A DNA stretch of 64,000 bases, from positions 843,501-907,500 of the forward strand of contig JARUPY010000539.1 in NCBI GenBank assembly GCA_029817715.1, in the 5' to 3' direction. The stretch comes from Melastoma dodecandrum. Lineage: Eukaryota > Streptophyta > Magnoliopsida > Myrtales > Melastomataceae. Under the pieces are notes generated by a model that saw only the letters and a list, made by a program, of their open reading frames with translations, was not told where the DNA came from and did no database searches. Each line of letters begins with the position of its first letter. Position 1 is the stretch's first letter. Shown here piece by piece: positions 23,279 to 33,971 of this stretch. Made by a program: the position numbers and the translations under genes.

Positions 23279-24540
23279 CAAACATTTAGTATCGTACCGT
23301 CATTGCTTGACCCCCAAATTGTAGACAAGGAAATGTGCATACGAATTGATGGACACTCGCCATGAGATTGTCAAAATTCCGATCAGGCCGATTCAAAAAA
23401 GTTCCGATCTTAATCTCATCGTTTACAATTCTTCCTAGCTACATCCGATCCTATCGATCCAAGCTCAAAAATCCGATTTTAGTCCTACTGGACCCTGGTT
23501 CAATCATCCTTACCATCCTATATCGGTTGAAAGTCAATATGTGATGGTATGTAACTTTATCACAAACGTCATTTCTCTACATAAAGGCCAATTAGAGTAA
23601 GAATTTCATTGGGGGGGGGGGGCACAGATGAAGTCATTGTCAAGGGTTGTTAGGCCTACCTAATTAAGGTTTCACTAATCTACAGAGGGTACAAAAAAAT
23701 ATGGGCAGATAGGAAATTAGGGAAATAAGCTAGTTCTAGTCATTTATTGGAAGTGGATACTTTAAGGATCCATCATTAGTCCTAGTCATTTCACTGATCT
23801 AACCTAATCTAATCTGATGGCATTATGAAACTGACTAAGGGCCACCGCCCTAATTGTGGACCTTAAGATTTTATGACATCTGATATGAGTGATGTCTTGG
23901 CATGGAGGGCAAGGTTAGTTAAATGAAAAATCCCCACTCGTATTAGCATCACTCGTGACAACATCCCTTTGGAATTCCCTTAAACATTCCCATTAAATTA
24001 AACTCGAAATCTCTGTGTTTTACTGTAGATTATAAACTACACCTGTGTAGGCCACTAGTGAGAATGACAACAGTGTGATTGTGTCAGTGCGAGTGGGATT
24101 TGCTCTTTTTTGTAGCATCTCCCCATTTTGTTGATAAAAAGATGGCTATGTTGGGATTAACATGGGAAAGGAAAGCCTTTGTTGGGGAGGTTATGTGATG
24201 GTCCAAATCCTCCTCTAATGATGATGATTCTTTGCTTGATTGACCTCCACCACCCTACTTGTTCAAAATAACAAATGGGATTAAATTAAGCCCTTAATGG
24301 GGTTGGGATTAAGTGGCTCCAATTTCTCATTGTTCTTACAACTTACGAAGTCAAAAGGTTGAAGGAACCATCACTTTCCATTCCATTGCCATGTATTTAA
24401 TGACTTGTCCTAATTGATCTTACTTATGCCTACAGGCCGAGGCATCGGATAACTAATGAATGTGAATCAAAAGTGAAAATCTTGTCTATTTTAATTGCAC
24501 ACAATCATCATACGGTTGCTCTCTTTTTCTATATATTTTA
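23279..24540. other. AT-rich intergenic spacer
   Basis: No coding signal on either strand. A run of 12 G (23611-23622) stands out in otherwise AT-rich sequence. Confidence 0.6.
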
Positions 24541-24674
24541 GGCAAATTATCGATATTTAGCCCTAATTATATGCCAACTTTACGTTTTGTCATATCGTTT
24601 AAAAATTTTTGAATTTGGCCTTATTTGAATTTTATTTTTCGATTTAGCCTAATCGGTAACGAACGTTACGGTGT
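24541..24674 (+). repeat. MULE-1 left terminal inverted repeat
   Basis: Begins GGCAAATTATCGATATTTAG and matches the reverse complement of 29085-29218 with about 7 mismatches by eye (roughly 95% identity). Long TIRs are typical of Mutator-like elements. Confidence 0.93.
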
Positions 24675-25007
24675 CGACGGAAAAGTGGTAGAATATCTTA
24701 CGTGGCACGAAAACTGTTTTTGCTTTTTCCTACGTGGATAATATGGACGAAACAAATCGATAAGAGGGGTTAGGGTTAGGGTTCTGTAACACGCGTGATT
24801 TGGGTTTATTCATCTGTGCATCGACTTCGACCATCTTGCAGTGTTTTTCGACGACTCCTTGGTTGTCTTTCCTCCCGGTAAGTCGATTGTGTCTCTTTGT
24901 TCAGATCGTAATGGGTTTAGGGTGTATGTTTGTTTACTGTGTTTGCTTGGGTTTAGCGGACGGGACTGATTCGCATTTCCACGATCGTTGATGATTGGCA
25001 GGTCAGA

Positions 25008-27834
25008 ATGAAGCGGCTTTCCATGGAAATGCATGTAGGTGGATTAGTGTCGCAGGGGAAGAGTTTTGAATACATTGGTGGTAGGGTGTGTAAGTATGGA
25101 AATGTTGACTGTGATCTGATGGGTTATTTTACTCTGGTAGCATTTTGTCAAGATTCAGGTTGCAGTCTGAGGAAGATGTGGTATGCTCTTCCCGATGGTA
25201 CCGTGAAGGAGATATTTTCTGATAAGGATGTATTAGAGATGTGTGATGCCTATACTGATGGTTCAACAGTGACTATCTATTGTGAAGGGACCCTGATTGA
25301 GCATGGATCAGAAAATGAAGCAGTGGATGATGAAAGTAGTTTTGATATTAGTCTTTCTCTTACGGACAACGATGATGAAACAGTGGATGTAGGTATCTCA
25401 GAGCCAGAACAGGAGAGGGTTGCTGGAGAGGATGATGAAGTAGATGTAGGTATTCAAGATGTGGATGTCCAGGAGATGGTTGCTGGAGTTTATCCTGTAG
25501 TTAAAGAGGTTATTGGTGCCGTTAGGGTGGATGTAAGTAGTGTTGTTGAAACTGATGAAGTAGAACAATCTGATTATGAAAAGTCAGACGAGGAAATGGT
25601 AGAAGACGATGGCTCTTTCACAATAGCATTCAGGAGGAAGCGCTTGAAGGCAGAATTATTTAACTATGATCCAGATTGTGATCATAAGCAGATCAACTTC
25701 AAGCCCGGCATGTGTTTTGAGACACCAAAGCAGATGCATGATGCTGTGCAGAGGTATGCCATCGCTAATGGAATAAATTTACGTTGGAAGCGTAGTTCCA
25801 AAGCGAAGCTTGAGGCTATATGTGAATCTGGATGTCCCTGGAAGGTTTATGGATCATGGATGAAGAAGGAAGGGTCATTTGCCATAAAAAATGTGTCTGA
25901 AACTCATACATGTGTACGGAAGCTGCAAAACAGGCAAGCTACTACCCGTTGGTTAGCTGAACAGTTCATGGCAGGTCATATAAGAAGAGATGGTGCCACG
26001 GCCAAGGAAATTCAAGAGGAGGTCATAAAGAAGTACACAATTGAGGTAGGCCTGATGAAGGTTTACAAGGCTTGCTGGATTGCAGATGGTTTGATGGTTG
26101 GTAATGTGGATGATCATTTCAGGAAACTTAAACCATATCTAGCAGCTTTGAGGAACAAATATTCGGGCAGTTGCTTTGAGTTGTCTTGCGATTTAACGTT
26201 ATCAACAGGACTACACACAACTTTTAGAAGGCTGTTCATAGGTTTTGAGGCTTTGATTAAGGGGTTCCTTAGTGGGTGCAGAAAGTTTGTGGGATTTGAC
26301 GGAACGTTCATAAAGAACAAGGTTGGTGGAATCTTACTAACAGCCGTAGGACGCGATGGGAATGATGGCATGTACCCCATTGCATGGGCAGTTGTGGAGG
26401 GAGAAAACCAGAACTCATGGCTTTGGTTTCTTGAAATTCTTTTCAGAGAATTGAAAGTGGGATCTGGGCACGGTTGGACATTCATTAGCGACCAACAAAA
26501 GGTAAGTTCTACACCCTTATTTATCTGTTGCCGTGACAGCCATTAGTGATGGATTTCTTAATATGTTGTAGGGTTTGCTGAACGGCATTGCCACTCTTGC
26601 ACCTGAAGCCGAGTCCAGGAATTGCTCAAGACATATCTACCAAAATTGGAAGGTGAAGAATAGAGGCCTTTTCCTGAAGAGTTGTTTCTACAAAGCCGTG
26701 AGATGCACCAATGAAGTTGACTTCAATATTGCAATGAATGAATTGAAATATGGAAGAGATGGAGTCCCTGGATCCCTCCAAGCCTACGAAGATTTCCAGA
26801 AACAAGGTCCTAATCATTTCTGTAAGGCTTTCTTCAACTTTTCCAGCAAGTGTGGTACACATAGTAATAACATGTGCGAAACATTCAATTCTTACATTGT
26901 GGCCGCTAGAAGATTACCTTTGATTGACATGTTAGAGCGTATTAGACGTCTTCTAATGGTTAGGCAAGTAGAGAAGAACAAAGCTGCTACTAGGAGAGTT
27001 GATATACTAACAGAAAATGTCAGGAAAGAAATAGAGGCCATGAAAGAAGTTGCAGCAAGATGGGTGGTGAAACCATCCATTACTGAAAAGTTTGAAGTAT
27101 CAATGCCTTTGGCCGACTCAGACAGGTTCTTAGTGGATCTAAAGGTTTGGACATGTACCTGTAGGAGTTGGGAATTACATGGGATTCCATGTACACATAC
27201 GCTGTCATGTATATTGTACATGAAGAGACGGGTAGAGGATTATGTAGATCCCTGTTTCAAAATGGACACATACCGGCAAGCCTATATGCATGTTCTTCAT
27301 CCACTGGAAGGCAGCAAATTCTGGCCACATGAAGAGAGCGATCCAATTAGGCCACCTCCTTATAAGAAGTTGCCTGGAAGACCTAGGAAGCAAAAAAGAA
27401 AGAAAAGCAAATAAGAGGACCCAAAGACAAGCTCGGTACAGTTGAGTAGGAAGGGAATTGGCATGACTTGTAAGCTGTGTGGCAACATGGGACACAATAG
27501 AAAAACCTGCAAGCGACAGCCATCTTCTCAACAATCATCACAGCCAGTCGATACCCAGCCAAACCCATCTGAGCAGACCACCGAAGCTGCAGAAGAAGTA
27601 CCATTCGGCTATCCAGATTATGGTATGAAACTGCCCATCTTTGTTATTTATTATGGCCCATCTTTTAAAATGTTATTATATTTTACAGGTTCTGGTCATC
27701 ATTGGAGAGTGAAGTGCAAGTTGTGTGGCAAAAAGGGCCATAATAGGAGGACTTGCAGCAAGAGACAGGCGACTGCAGGCTCCAGTCAAGCAACACAAAC
27801 TGAAGAGTTCATCCCTGATATTGCACAGCCCTGA
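25008..27834 (+). CDS. MuDR-type MULE transposase (zinc-knuckle exon cut off by in-frame TAA)
   Basis: Exon 1, 25008-26501, and exon 2 from 26572 give 778 residues up to TAA at 27412-27414. The N-terminal about 95 residues resemble the PB1-like domain of plant MULE proteins (ALPDGTVKEIFSDKD). An acidic linker follows, then the MuDR DNA-binding block (PGMCFETPKQMHDAVQRYAI, with CESGCPWKVY). The DDE core has candidate residues Asp431 (GFDGTF), Asp495 (FISDQQ) and Glu601 (NNMCETFNSY). A SWIM zinc finger (CTCRSWELHGIPCTH) lies near residue 690. After the TAA the frame stays open: CCHC knuckle CKLCGNMGHNRKTC, donor at 27622, acceptor before 27689, second knuckle CKLCGKKGHNRRTC, and stop at 27834. 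The catalytic part is intact; loss of the knuckles is probably a nonsense mutation. TTAGGG-like repeats near 24771 lie in the leader. Confidence 0.88.
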
Positions 27835-27870
27835 ATGGATGAGAGAAGCCATCCAATATTTTGATATAAA

Positions 27871-27945
27871 GTCTGTATTGCCATGTATGGCTTCTGGAAT
27901 TATGCCTTTTCGAATTGCTGTCTGTATTGCCATGTATGGCTTCTG
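27871..27945 (+). repeat. Short direct repeat in MULE-1 3' region
   Basis: TCTGTATTGCCATGTATGGC and flanking bases occur twice (near 27871 and 27920) with 49-bp spacing, followed by shorter GGAATTATG repeats to about 28005. This separates the two convergent genes. Confidence 0.75.
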
Positions 27946-28097
27946 AAAATATGACTTTTGGAATTCTGGAATTATGTCTTATGGAATTTTGGAATTATGG
28001 CTCTTGTTTCTGTCAGACATCCCATGGGTGTTCAAAACACAACATAACATTGTTCAATATTATGGAAAGTGGAACATAACACAACATAAGATAACAA

Positions 28098-28671
28098 CTA
28101 CATCAGACATACATATACAACGACACTAATTAAAACTATTACAACCAAAGTCATCAGCTTGAAGCCTCTATCTATTTTTTTCATCATCACTTCATTTGCT
28201 GATTCTTCCAGCTGATGGGTTGACTGCAATGTCTTATACTTGATCACCTCAGTCTGGAGATGCTTGATCAACTCTTCCATTTCACCTTCTCTCTTTTGCA
28301 TCATCTGAATGTTACCTTCTAGCATCTTCTTATTCTCAACAAGGTACAATATTACTTCTTTCTGTCGAGGGGGTACAACCTCGTCATACCAGCTAAAAAA
28401 TCCACAATCATCATCCTAAAGCAAACAAAGACAGTAACAACATTAATCAGGTACAGTCAACCATATTCAGACACAAACAACAACTATAAACAACCTTCCA
28501 CATCCGACAACGAACAAATCGTCTCCCTGGATTACTTCTACTCCATGAGGTATACAATACGGCTCGCAGCCCATGTTTGCATCTCCTTTCACTAGTATCA
28601 TAGCTGGCATTTGCCGATACCGCACATGTGTCAAAACTCTCGCTAGCACTCACCATAACCAACCTGTGCAT
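28098..28671 (-). CDS. GRF-type zinc-finger, coiled-coil, tail-anchored protein carried by MULE-1
   Basis: Two exons, 28671-28495 and 28415-28098, join in phase to 164 residues. The GRF zinc finger starts at CKHGLRAVL (Cys31), continues SNPGRRFVRCRMW, and is completed across the splice by DDDCGFFSWYDE. It is followed by a coiled coil (residues about 82-130; NKKMLEGNIQMMQKREGEME, QTEVIKYKTLQ). A C-terminal hydrophobic helix (LMTLVVIVLISVVVYVCLM) ends the protein. GRF fingers bind nucleic acid in topoisomerase III and NEIL3-type proteins. Plant genes of this small form are annotated At4g04775-like. The frame is intact. It is convergent with the transposase and inside the inverted repeats, so it moves with the element. 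Its role in transposition is inferred only from position. An internal Met (28655) is an alternative start. Confidence 0.85.
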
Positions 28672-29084
28672 TTAACAAGAAACGTGAATCGCAAAAACAA
28701 ACCTAACGTAGACAAAATCAACACAACGCAAACCCAACCAACTAAAGGACGAACAAGCCTCTACCCCAACACAGACAATTACAAAAACCCAACCCACAAC
28801 CGTAACAGAATCAACAAGGAATCACACGATAGGCTATTCAATCAAGGAATAGAGGAACGACAAAGAAAAACATAGGAAATTAACAACAAACTCTAACCTG
28901 CGAAAGGAGGAACAATCCCTCTGTCCCAGAATACCTACAACTGAAACTCAAACCCTAATCCCCTTTCTGAATTTTTTTTCATTTAATATTGTCCACGCTG
29001 TATAGAATCGCCAACATACACACACGTCAGACACACGTCAGACGCACGTAGGAACAGAATAAAGGCCGTTAGAGACACGTCAAC

Positions 29085-29218
29085 ACACCGTAACGTCCGT
29101 TACAGATTAGGCTAAATCGAAAAATAAAATTCAAATAAGGCCAAATTAAAAAATTTTTAAACGATATGACAAAACGTAAAGTTGGCGTATAGTTGGGGCT
29201 AAATATCGATAATTTGCC
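29085..29218 (-). repeat. MULE-1 right terminal inverted repeat
   Basis: Inverted partner of the left terminus, ending in ATCGATAATTTGCC. Just inside it (29025-29050) lie short ACACGTCAG direct repeats, possible subterminal transposase sites. Confidence 0.92.
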
Positions 29219-29677
29219 TTCTTTTTATAAGTAGCCAGAATAGAAAAAAAAAAGGAAAAGGAAACACAACATAAAATCCTCTCCATTCAATTGGGATGTG
29301 AAATGACGGTGATACCCTCGAGAGCTTGCTGGCTCTCTGTTCCGCACGCTTCGAATTCTTCGGACAAACCGGCAAAGAGACAAAACCTCAGTCGCTGTCT
29401 CTCCTCCTCCACTTCATCTCCCCCCCCCCACCACACACACACGATGTTTACTCCTCGTCGTCTTCAACTTTGTCAGCGCCGTAGCCCCGTTTCTCCGTGA
29501 TTCTCTGCGCTGCCGGAGAAATGAAGACAGACCCTGTTCTTATTTCCGGCAGATCTTCCTCGTTATTGTCGAAAGGTTGAGTCTTTTTCTTTTTTCTTTT
29601 TAAGTTTTTGGTGGGATCGGAAGGCGGAGCTAGGAGGAGATCGTTCTGGGAAGGAAGGGAACGGAAAGGTTGGAGGA

Positions 29678-31007
29678 ATGATATCTTCGGGGATGAATCT
29701 GGTGATGACGGTGATCGGCTTCGGCGTCAGCACCCTGTTCATAGTCTTCATCTGCGCTCGCCTCATCTGCGCCCGTATCCAGCTCCACGCCATCCGGAGG
29801 CGCCGCGCTGCCTCTTCTTTCCCCGTCTCTTCCCTAACCGATCTCGCCGTCGTGAGTTCTCACAGGCTCATTGATCCATTCTGCGACTCGCTTGTCTGGT
29901 TTAGGAATTCCGTTGGGTTTTCTGCTCCGTTCGACTGGTGCCATGGCGTGGAAGTGAACTGTTTTTATCCGTTTTCATCATCTCCGTTGTGCTGTGCATC
30001 GCCTCTCTTCGTCCCGGGGATGTTTCCGATTGCTGCTGTTCCCATCTGGTGAAAATACGGAGTTGGTCGGGGATTGCTTCGTCCCAGTCCCTTCTATAGA
30101 ACTGCTGCTTGAATGTTTTTCTTGTTTGTCTATGGACAGTTAGAGAGGGGTTTGCATGGTTTGGAGCCAGTGATGATATCCAACTTCCCAACGAAGAAGT
30201 ACGGCCTAGACGGGTTCTCCCCTTGTGTCGAACATTCCCAGTACGTGTTTCTCCCCACCTTCATTGGTTCTGTCACGTTGTGTGGTGTATACTACAAGTG
30301 AATTTGGTTGGTCTCTTAACGAAGAAGTATGGAGTTGGTGCAACTTCTTCCCAAGTTAGGTGGAGAATTTCGCCTCTTTTGATCTTATGGTTTACATCTG
30401 TCCTACTGGGAATTGATTTCTTGAAGAGGAGTTCACTCTTGAACAAGGCAGGTAGGGACACCTAATAAATTGGACCTGAGCATTCTGTAGATAGTTGGGC
30501 ATGCGTAGGACTTATCGAGGCTTCCCTTTTTTGAATGTGTTTGGTTGTTTAACCACTTCGCCTAAACGCGTTAATGTGTTTGGCTGTTTTAGAATTTCAT
30601 CTACACGTGTTTGCAGATGCACAGTATGCCTATCCGAGTACCGCCACGGGGATATGTTGCGTATCCTGCCAAATTGTGGGCATTCCTTTCATGCGACCTG
30701 CATCGACATATGGCTCCAGGAGCACTCCACCTGTCCAGTCTGCCGAGTCTCACTACGCGAGTTCCCCGAGAAAAGGTGCCTGATGCAACCCTTGTTTAGT
30801 TCAGCTCGTCGATACCACCACAGGGGCATGGCTTCATACCACTCCCCTCACTGTATACTAGCCAACCAAAGCCTCCCATCGAGATCCCACGACTGCCCTA
30901 TGATGTCAAACCCCGTCCAAGTAACCCGATGCGCACACGAGGCAAGTACTGCCGACGATGGCATTCAAACTCCCCCTTCCCTAAATGACACTAGACAGTT
31001 ATCGTAG
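29678..31007 (+). CDS. ATL-family RING-H2 E3 ubiquitin ligase
   Basis: Three exons, 29678-29851, 30140-30240 and 30617-31007, give 221 residues. An N-terminal membrane helix ([20 protein letters not shown]) is followed by a basic stretch. The GLD-like block [15 protein letters not shown] comes next. The RING-H2 finger begins [20 protein letters not shown], continues [13 protein letters not shown], and ends CPVC; all eight ligands are present in the order C-C-C-H-H-C-C-C. This is the canonical ATL layout (membrane helix, GLD, RING-H2), so the protein is probably a membrane-bound ubiquitin ligase; substrates are unknown. The Ser/His-rich tail has no motif. The start is chosen because it gives the membrane helix immediately. 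The promoter is shortened or replaced by the MULE-1 terminus. Confidence 0.9.
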
Positions 31008-31578
31008 GACACAGGCCATGATCACGCCGGAAGCCAATCAAGGGCCTGACTAATGGTGGAATGAAGTTGTTTTCCTGCTTACTGTTGGCAAAATGGCATT
31101 AGCTGCGTAACACATTAACATCAGTTGTAGGGTTAGTGGTATCATCACTGTTAGTCTTTTCTTAAAAGGATGTTGTACATCAAGTACACAAGATCACGTT
31201 ACAATAGTGGGGCAATGTTCCCTTCAATATATAATGTATAAAGGAGTGAGCTGTCATCATTCTTCTTATGGTGGGGATTCCAATTTTTCCGAGTGAAGGA
31301 ATCAATCGTGAGGAAAGGGAACATCATGATCGTCACTGTCTAATGCCTAGCCCACTCGTGAACTCGAGAGCCCTGTCCACCATTTTTAGGGAAGAATAAA
31401 GGCAAATAGCTTTTTGACATTACGCCTTTAATTTGTTACTTCACCACAGCTAAGGCATTTTGAGATAACAAACATCATGTGCCCCAAGCATTTATCAGAT
31501 CCGCATTACACATACTACCTAATCTTCAAAATTTTACCCACTCTATAGAAGAAATATTGATCAGCAGTTTCGTTTGAA

Positions 31579-33462
31579 TTACACGACGTTGTCGAACTTT
31601 ATCTTCTTTGGTGCCACTATCTTGAGGTCACCAACCTGCAAAATGAACCCCAAAACAGTCATCACAACTTGCAGCGGACACCCTATGTTGAGCAGAGTTT
31701 AACAGCAAAGCTATTAGCTAATTTTCCACTGAGTGTTTGGCATTGAGAAGGTGGCAAAATGACAAAGTATCCACACATACGATTTCGGGGCATTCATAGT
31801 CAATGCCAGCCGCCTCTATACTCCTTTGCCGCTTCCTGTCACGTTTGACTATAGATTTCAGTAACTTCTGCTGCTCTCGCAATGTTCTTTCCTGTAATAT
31901 CGTACCAGAAATGTGTCATCTTTGGAGCGAGCAAAATGAATAGATAGTTTATCGGTAAAATCCATGTTTATTTTTATAAAGGATTCTCATAAAAAATTCT
32001 TTATTTTTTAATGGTGTTCCTGATTAGGGGTCGGGAAAGAAAGACAACGCATTGAAAAGACTCAAAATGCCCAGAGAGGATCCACTCTTTGAAGTACCTT
32101 ATTAAGTTGCTGTCTCTGAATTTGAACACGATCAACTGGCTTAAACCGGTAATTGAATCCTTTCCATCTAAGAGACACACGGGAAGTCAGAAACAGATCA
32201 GTGGTTGCATGAAAGAATGACTACTGACATCCCATTTACAACAATACCAATTCTCCCTTCACCTCATCTAAATTCTCAATTATAGGATGCTTCTATTGCC
32301 ATCACATCACAAACAAAACCAAGCTTTCAAAGAGTAAAGAAACATACAGAACAGAACTTACAGATTTGGATGAACGTGATCTTGCGGAATCAAATGAACT
32401 TGCAGTAAATGCTCATAAAGGAGATAGTTGTGCATTGTGTCTGCTACTATTTTGGCCACCTGCAGGTAAGGAGCAACGTCACGAAAAAGCTGTAAACACA
32501 TCATCAGTCTCTCCTATAGAATAAATTTAATCTAGAAGCACCTCAGGAGACTCAAACTGTATGAATCCGAAGTGCTTCGACTTTCCCGTCTGTGAAGGAA
32601 TAAGAGAAGTCAGCAATCAAATTGAAAGCTTGATTTCTACCATCGCTACAATAATAGTCAACATAAGCTCCAAGGAAATGAATTAGGCACATAAAAGAAC
32701 TATAATAGAAAGCACAATCAAAGGTAAAAGCCATATTTTTTTAAGTAAATTTTGACTCACCACAAATTTCCTCGACTTCAGGAACTATACAAGTAATCTT
32801 CTTATGGAACCATATATATAATATGAACATTATAGGCATTTTCTATCCGACTTGTAAAAGATATAGGTCTAGTTACCTAATGGAAAGGCATGCCAGCTTA
32901 AATGCTCCAAATCACAACAAACAAAATCAACTTCACTTTAACGGGGGCTTCAACAAGTGCAACCTTATAAAAACTATCGAATGCAAACAAAGAGAAAATC
33001 TCACCTTCTTATTGCGGGCGATTCTCAACCTCCTCACCTTACCAAACTGACCGAAGAACCCTGCGATAGAATAAGAAGTTTAGAAAATAGAAAAAAAACC
33101 AGCACCCAACACCATCAACTGAATCTGAGATAGGTAAAGCCCAATACCTTCGATCTCCTCCTCATAGAATCCATGTGGAATTCGGCCAATGTACAGAGCT
33201 GTAGAGTTAAGCGGAGAGTCACTCTCCAAAGGCCCTCCTCTGTGCAATTTCCTAGAGGGACCACCCTCAAGCGGCTGAGAGAAGCACAGACACTCGTCGA
33301 TGACTCCAAAATCCCACCAAGCATTCATAGCAGCGGCGAACTAGCACAGGGCTGTCAACTTACCAGGAAATCAGCCGCGTCGCTATCGTAGCCATGATCC
33401 TCCACTCGAATGGAGGCCTTCTTCAACGATTTCCTCATCGATTTCTTTCCCTTAACACCCAT
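31579..33462 (-). CDS. NIFK-like nucleolar RRM protein (MKI67 FHA-interacting phosphoprotein homolog)
   Basis: Eight exons (33462-33364, 33274-33148, 33060-33005, 32589-32542, 32459-32362, 32167-32098, 31891-31781, 31635-31579) join to 221 residues. A basic N-terminus (MGVKGKKSMRKSLKKAS) precedes one RRM. RNP2-like ALYIGRIPHGFYEEEIEG is followed by FFGQFGKVRRLRIARNKKTG and RNP1-like KSKHFGFIQFESPE. The segment LLQVHLIPQDHVHPNLWKG is diagnostic of the NIFK/Nop15 family, whose yeast member acts in 60S ribosome maturation. The C-terminus is a basic coiled coil (ERTLREQQKLLKSIVKRDRK). A short exon (16 codons) is defined by family continuity. The upstream region carries telo-box and site II motifs as in ribosome-biogenesis genes. 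Very confident in family; nucleolar location is inferred. Confidence 0.92.
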
Positions 33463-33658
33463 CTCCTAATAACATTTACCAGAATTACTCCAGAGAACCG
33501 AATTCGATAGGCCTGAGGAAATTAACGACTTCGGGGACAGGAAATTACCTATCTCGAGATTCCTAGCTGCGCCGCCTTACCCCGTTGAGGCGGTTCGTCG
33601 GCGGCCGGAGGTGGTGATATGGCGTGGAGGGGAGAGGGAGTAAAGTGACGGGGGCAGA

Positions 33659-33744
33659 ACTAGGGTTTAGGTAAAGTGTGACTTCAATGCGTAATTGGGC
33701 TTTCTCCTATCACTGGGCTGGATTCTATTGTCTTAAATGGGCTT
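33659..33744 (-). promoter_or_regulatory. Telo-box plus site II promoter elements of NIFK gene
   Basis: TAGGGTTTAGG (telo-box AAACCCTA on the minus strand) near 33661 is followed by three TGGGCT motifs at about 33696, 33714 and 33738. This pairing is known from plant ribosomal-protein and nucleolar genes and sits about 200 bp upstream of the NIFK start. Confidence 0.65.
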
Positions 33745-33971
33745 TCTCTTTTCAGGGCTCATTTCCACGTTGAACTAAACTGTGGTGAATTAATTGTTCA
33801 CGTTTTGTCACGGGAAGATGCTTTGCATGCTTCACTATGAGTACCCTGTACATCACTAGGCAGTATGAAATCAACACGTATTGACTGTGACAAATGAAAT
33901 GCTCACCCGGGCGAGGTTCCGACCCGGAAAGAATTTCGTTGTGTGAGGATGGCGGAGTTAAATGTTTGCCA

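Larger units (their letters stand above)
24541..29218 (+). mobile_element. MULE-1: Mutator-like DNA transposon with transposase and accessory gene
   Basis: A 4,678-bp element bounded by 134-bp terminal inverted repeats. Inside are a MuDR-type transposase gene (+) and a convergent GRF zinc-finger gene (-). The bordering 9-mers, TATATTTTA at 24532-24540 and TTCTTTTTA at 29219-29227, match at 6 of 9 positions, the expected MULE duplication length but imperfect, so insertion is not very recent. It lies between the coiled-coil gene and the ATL gene; its right end is 459 bp upstream of the ATL start codon. Confidence 0.92.
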
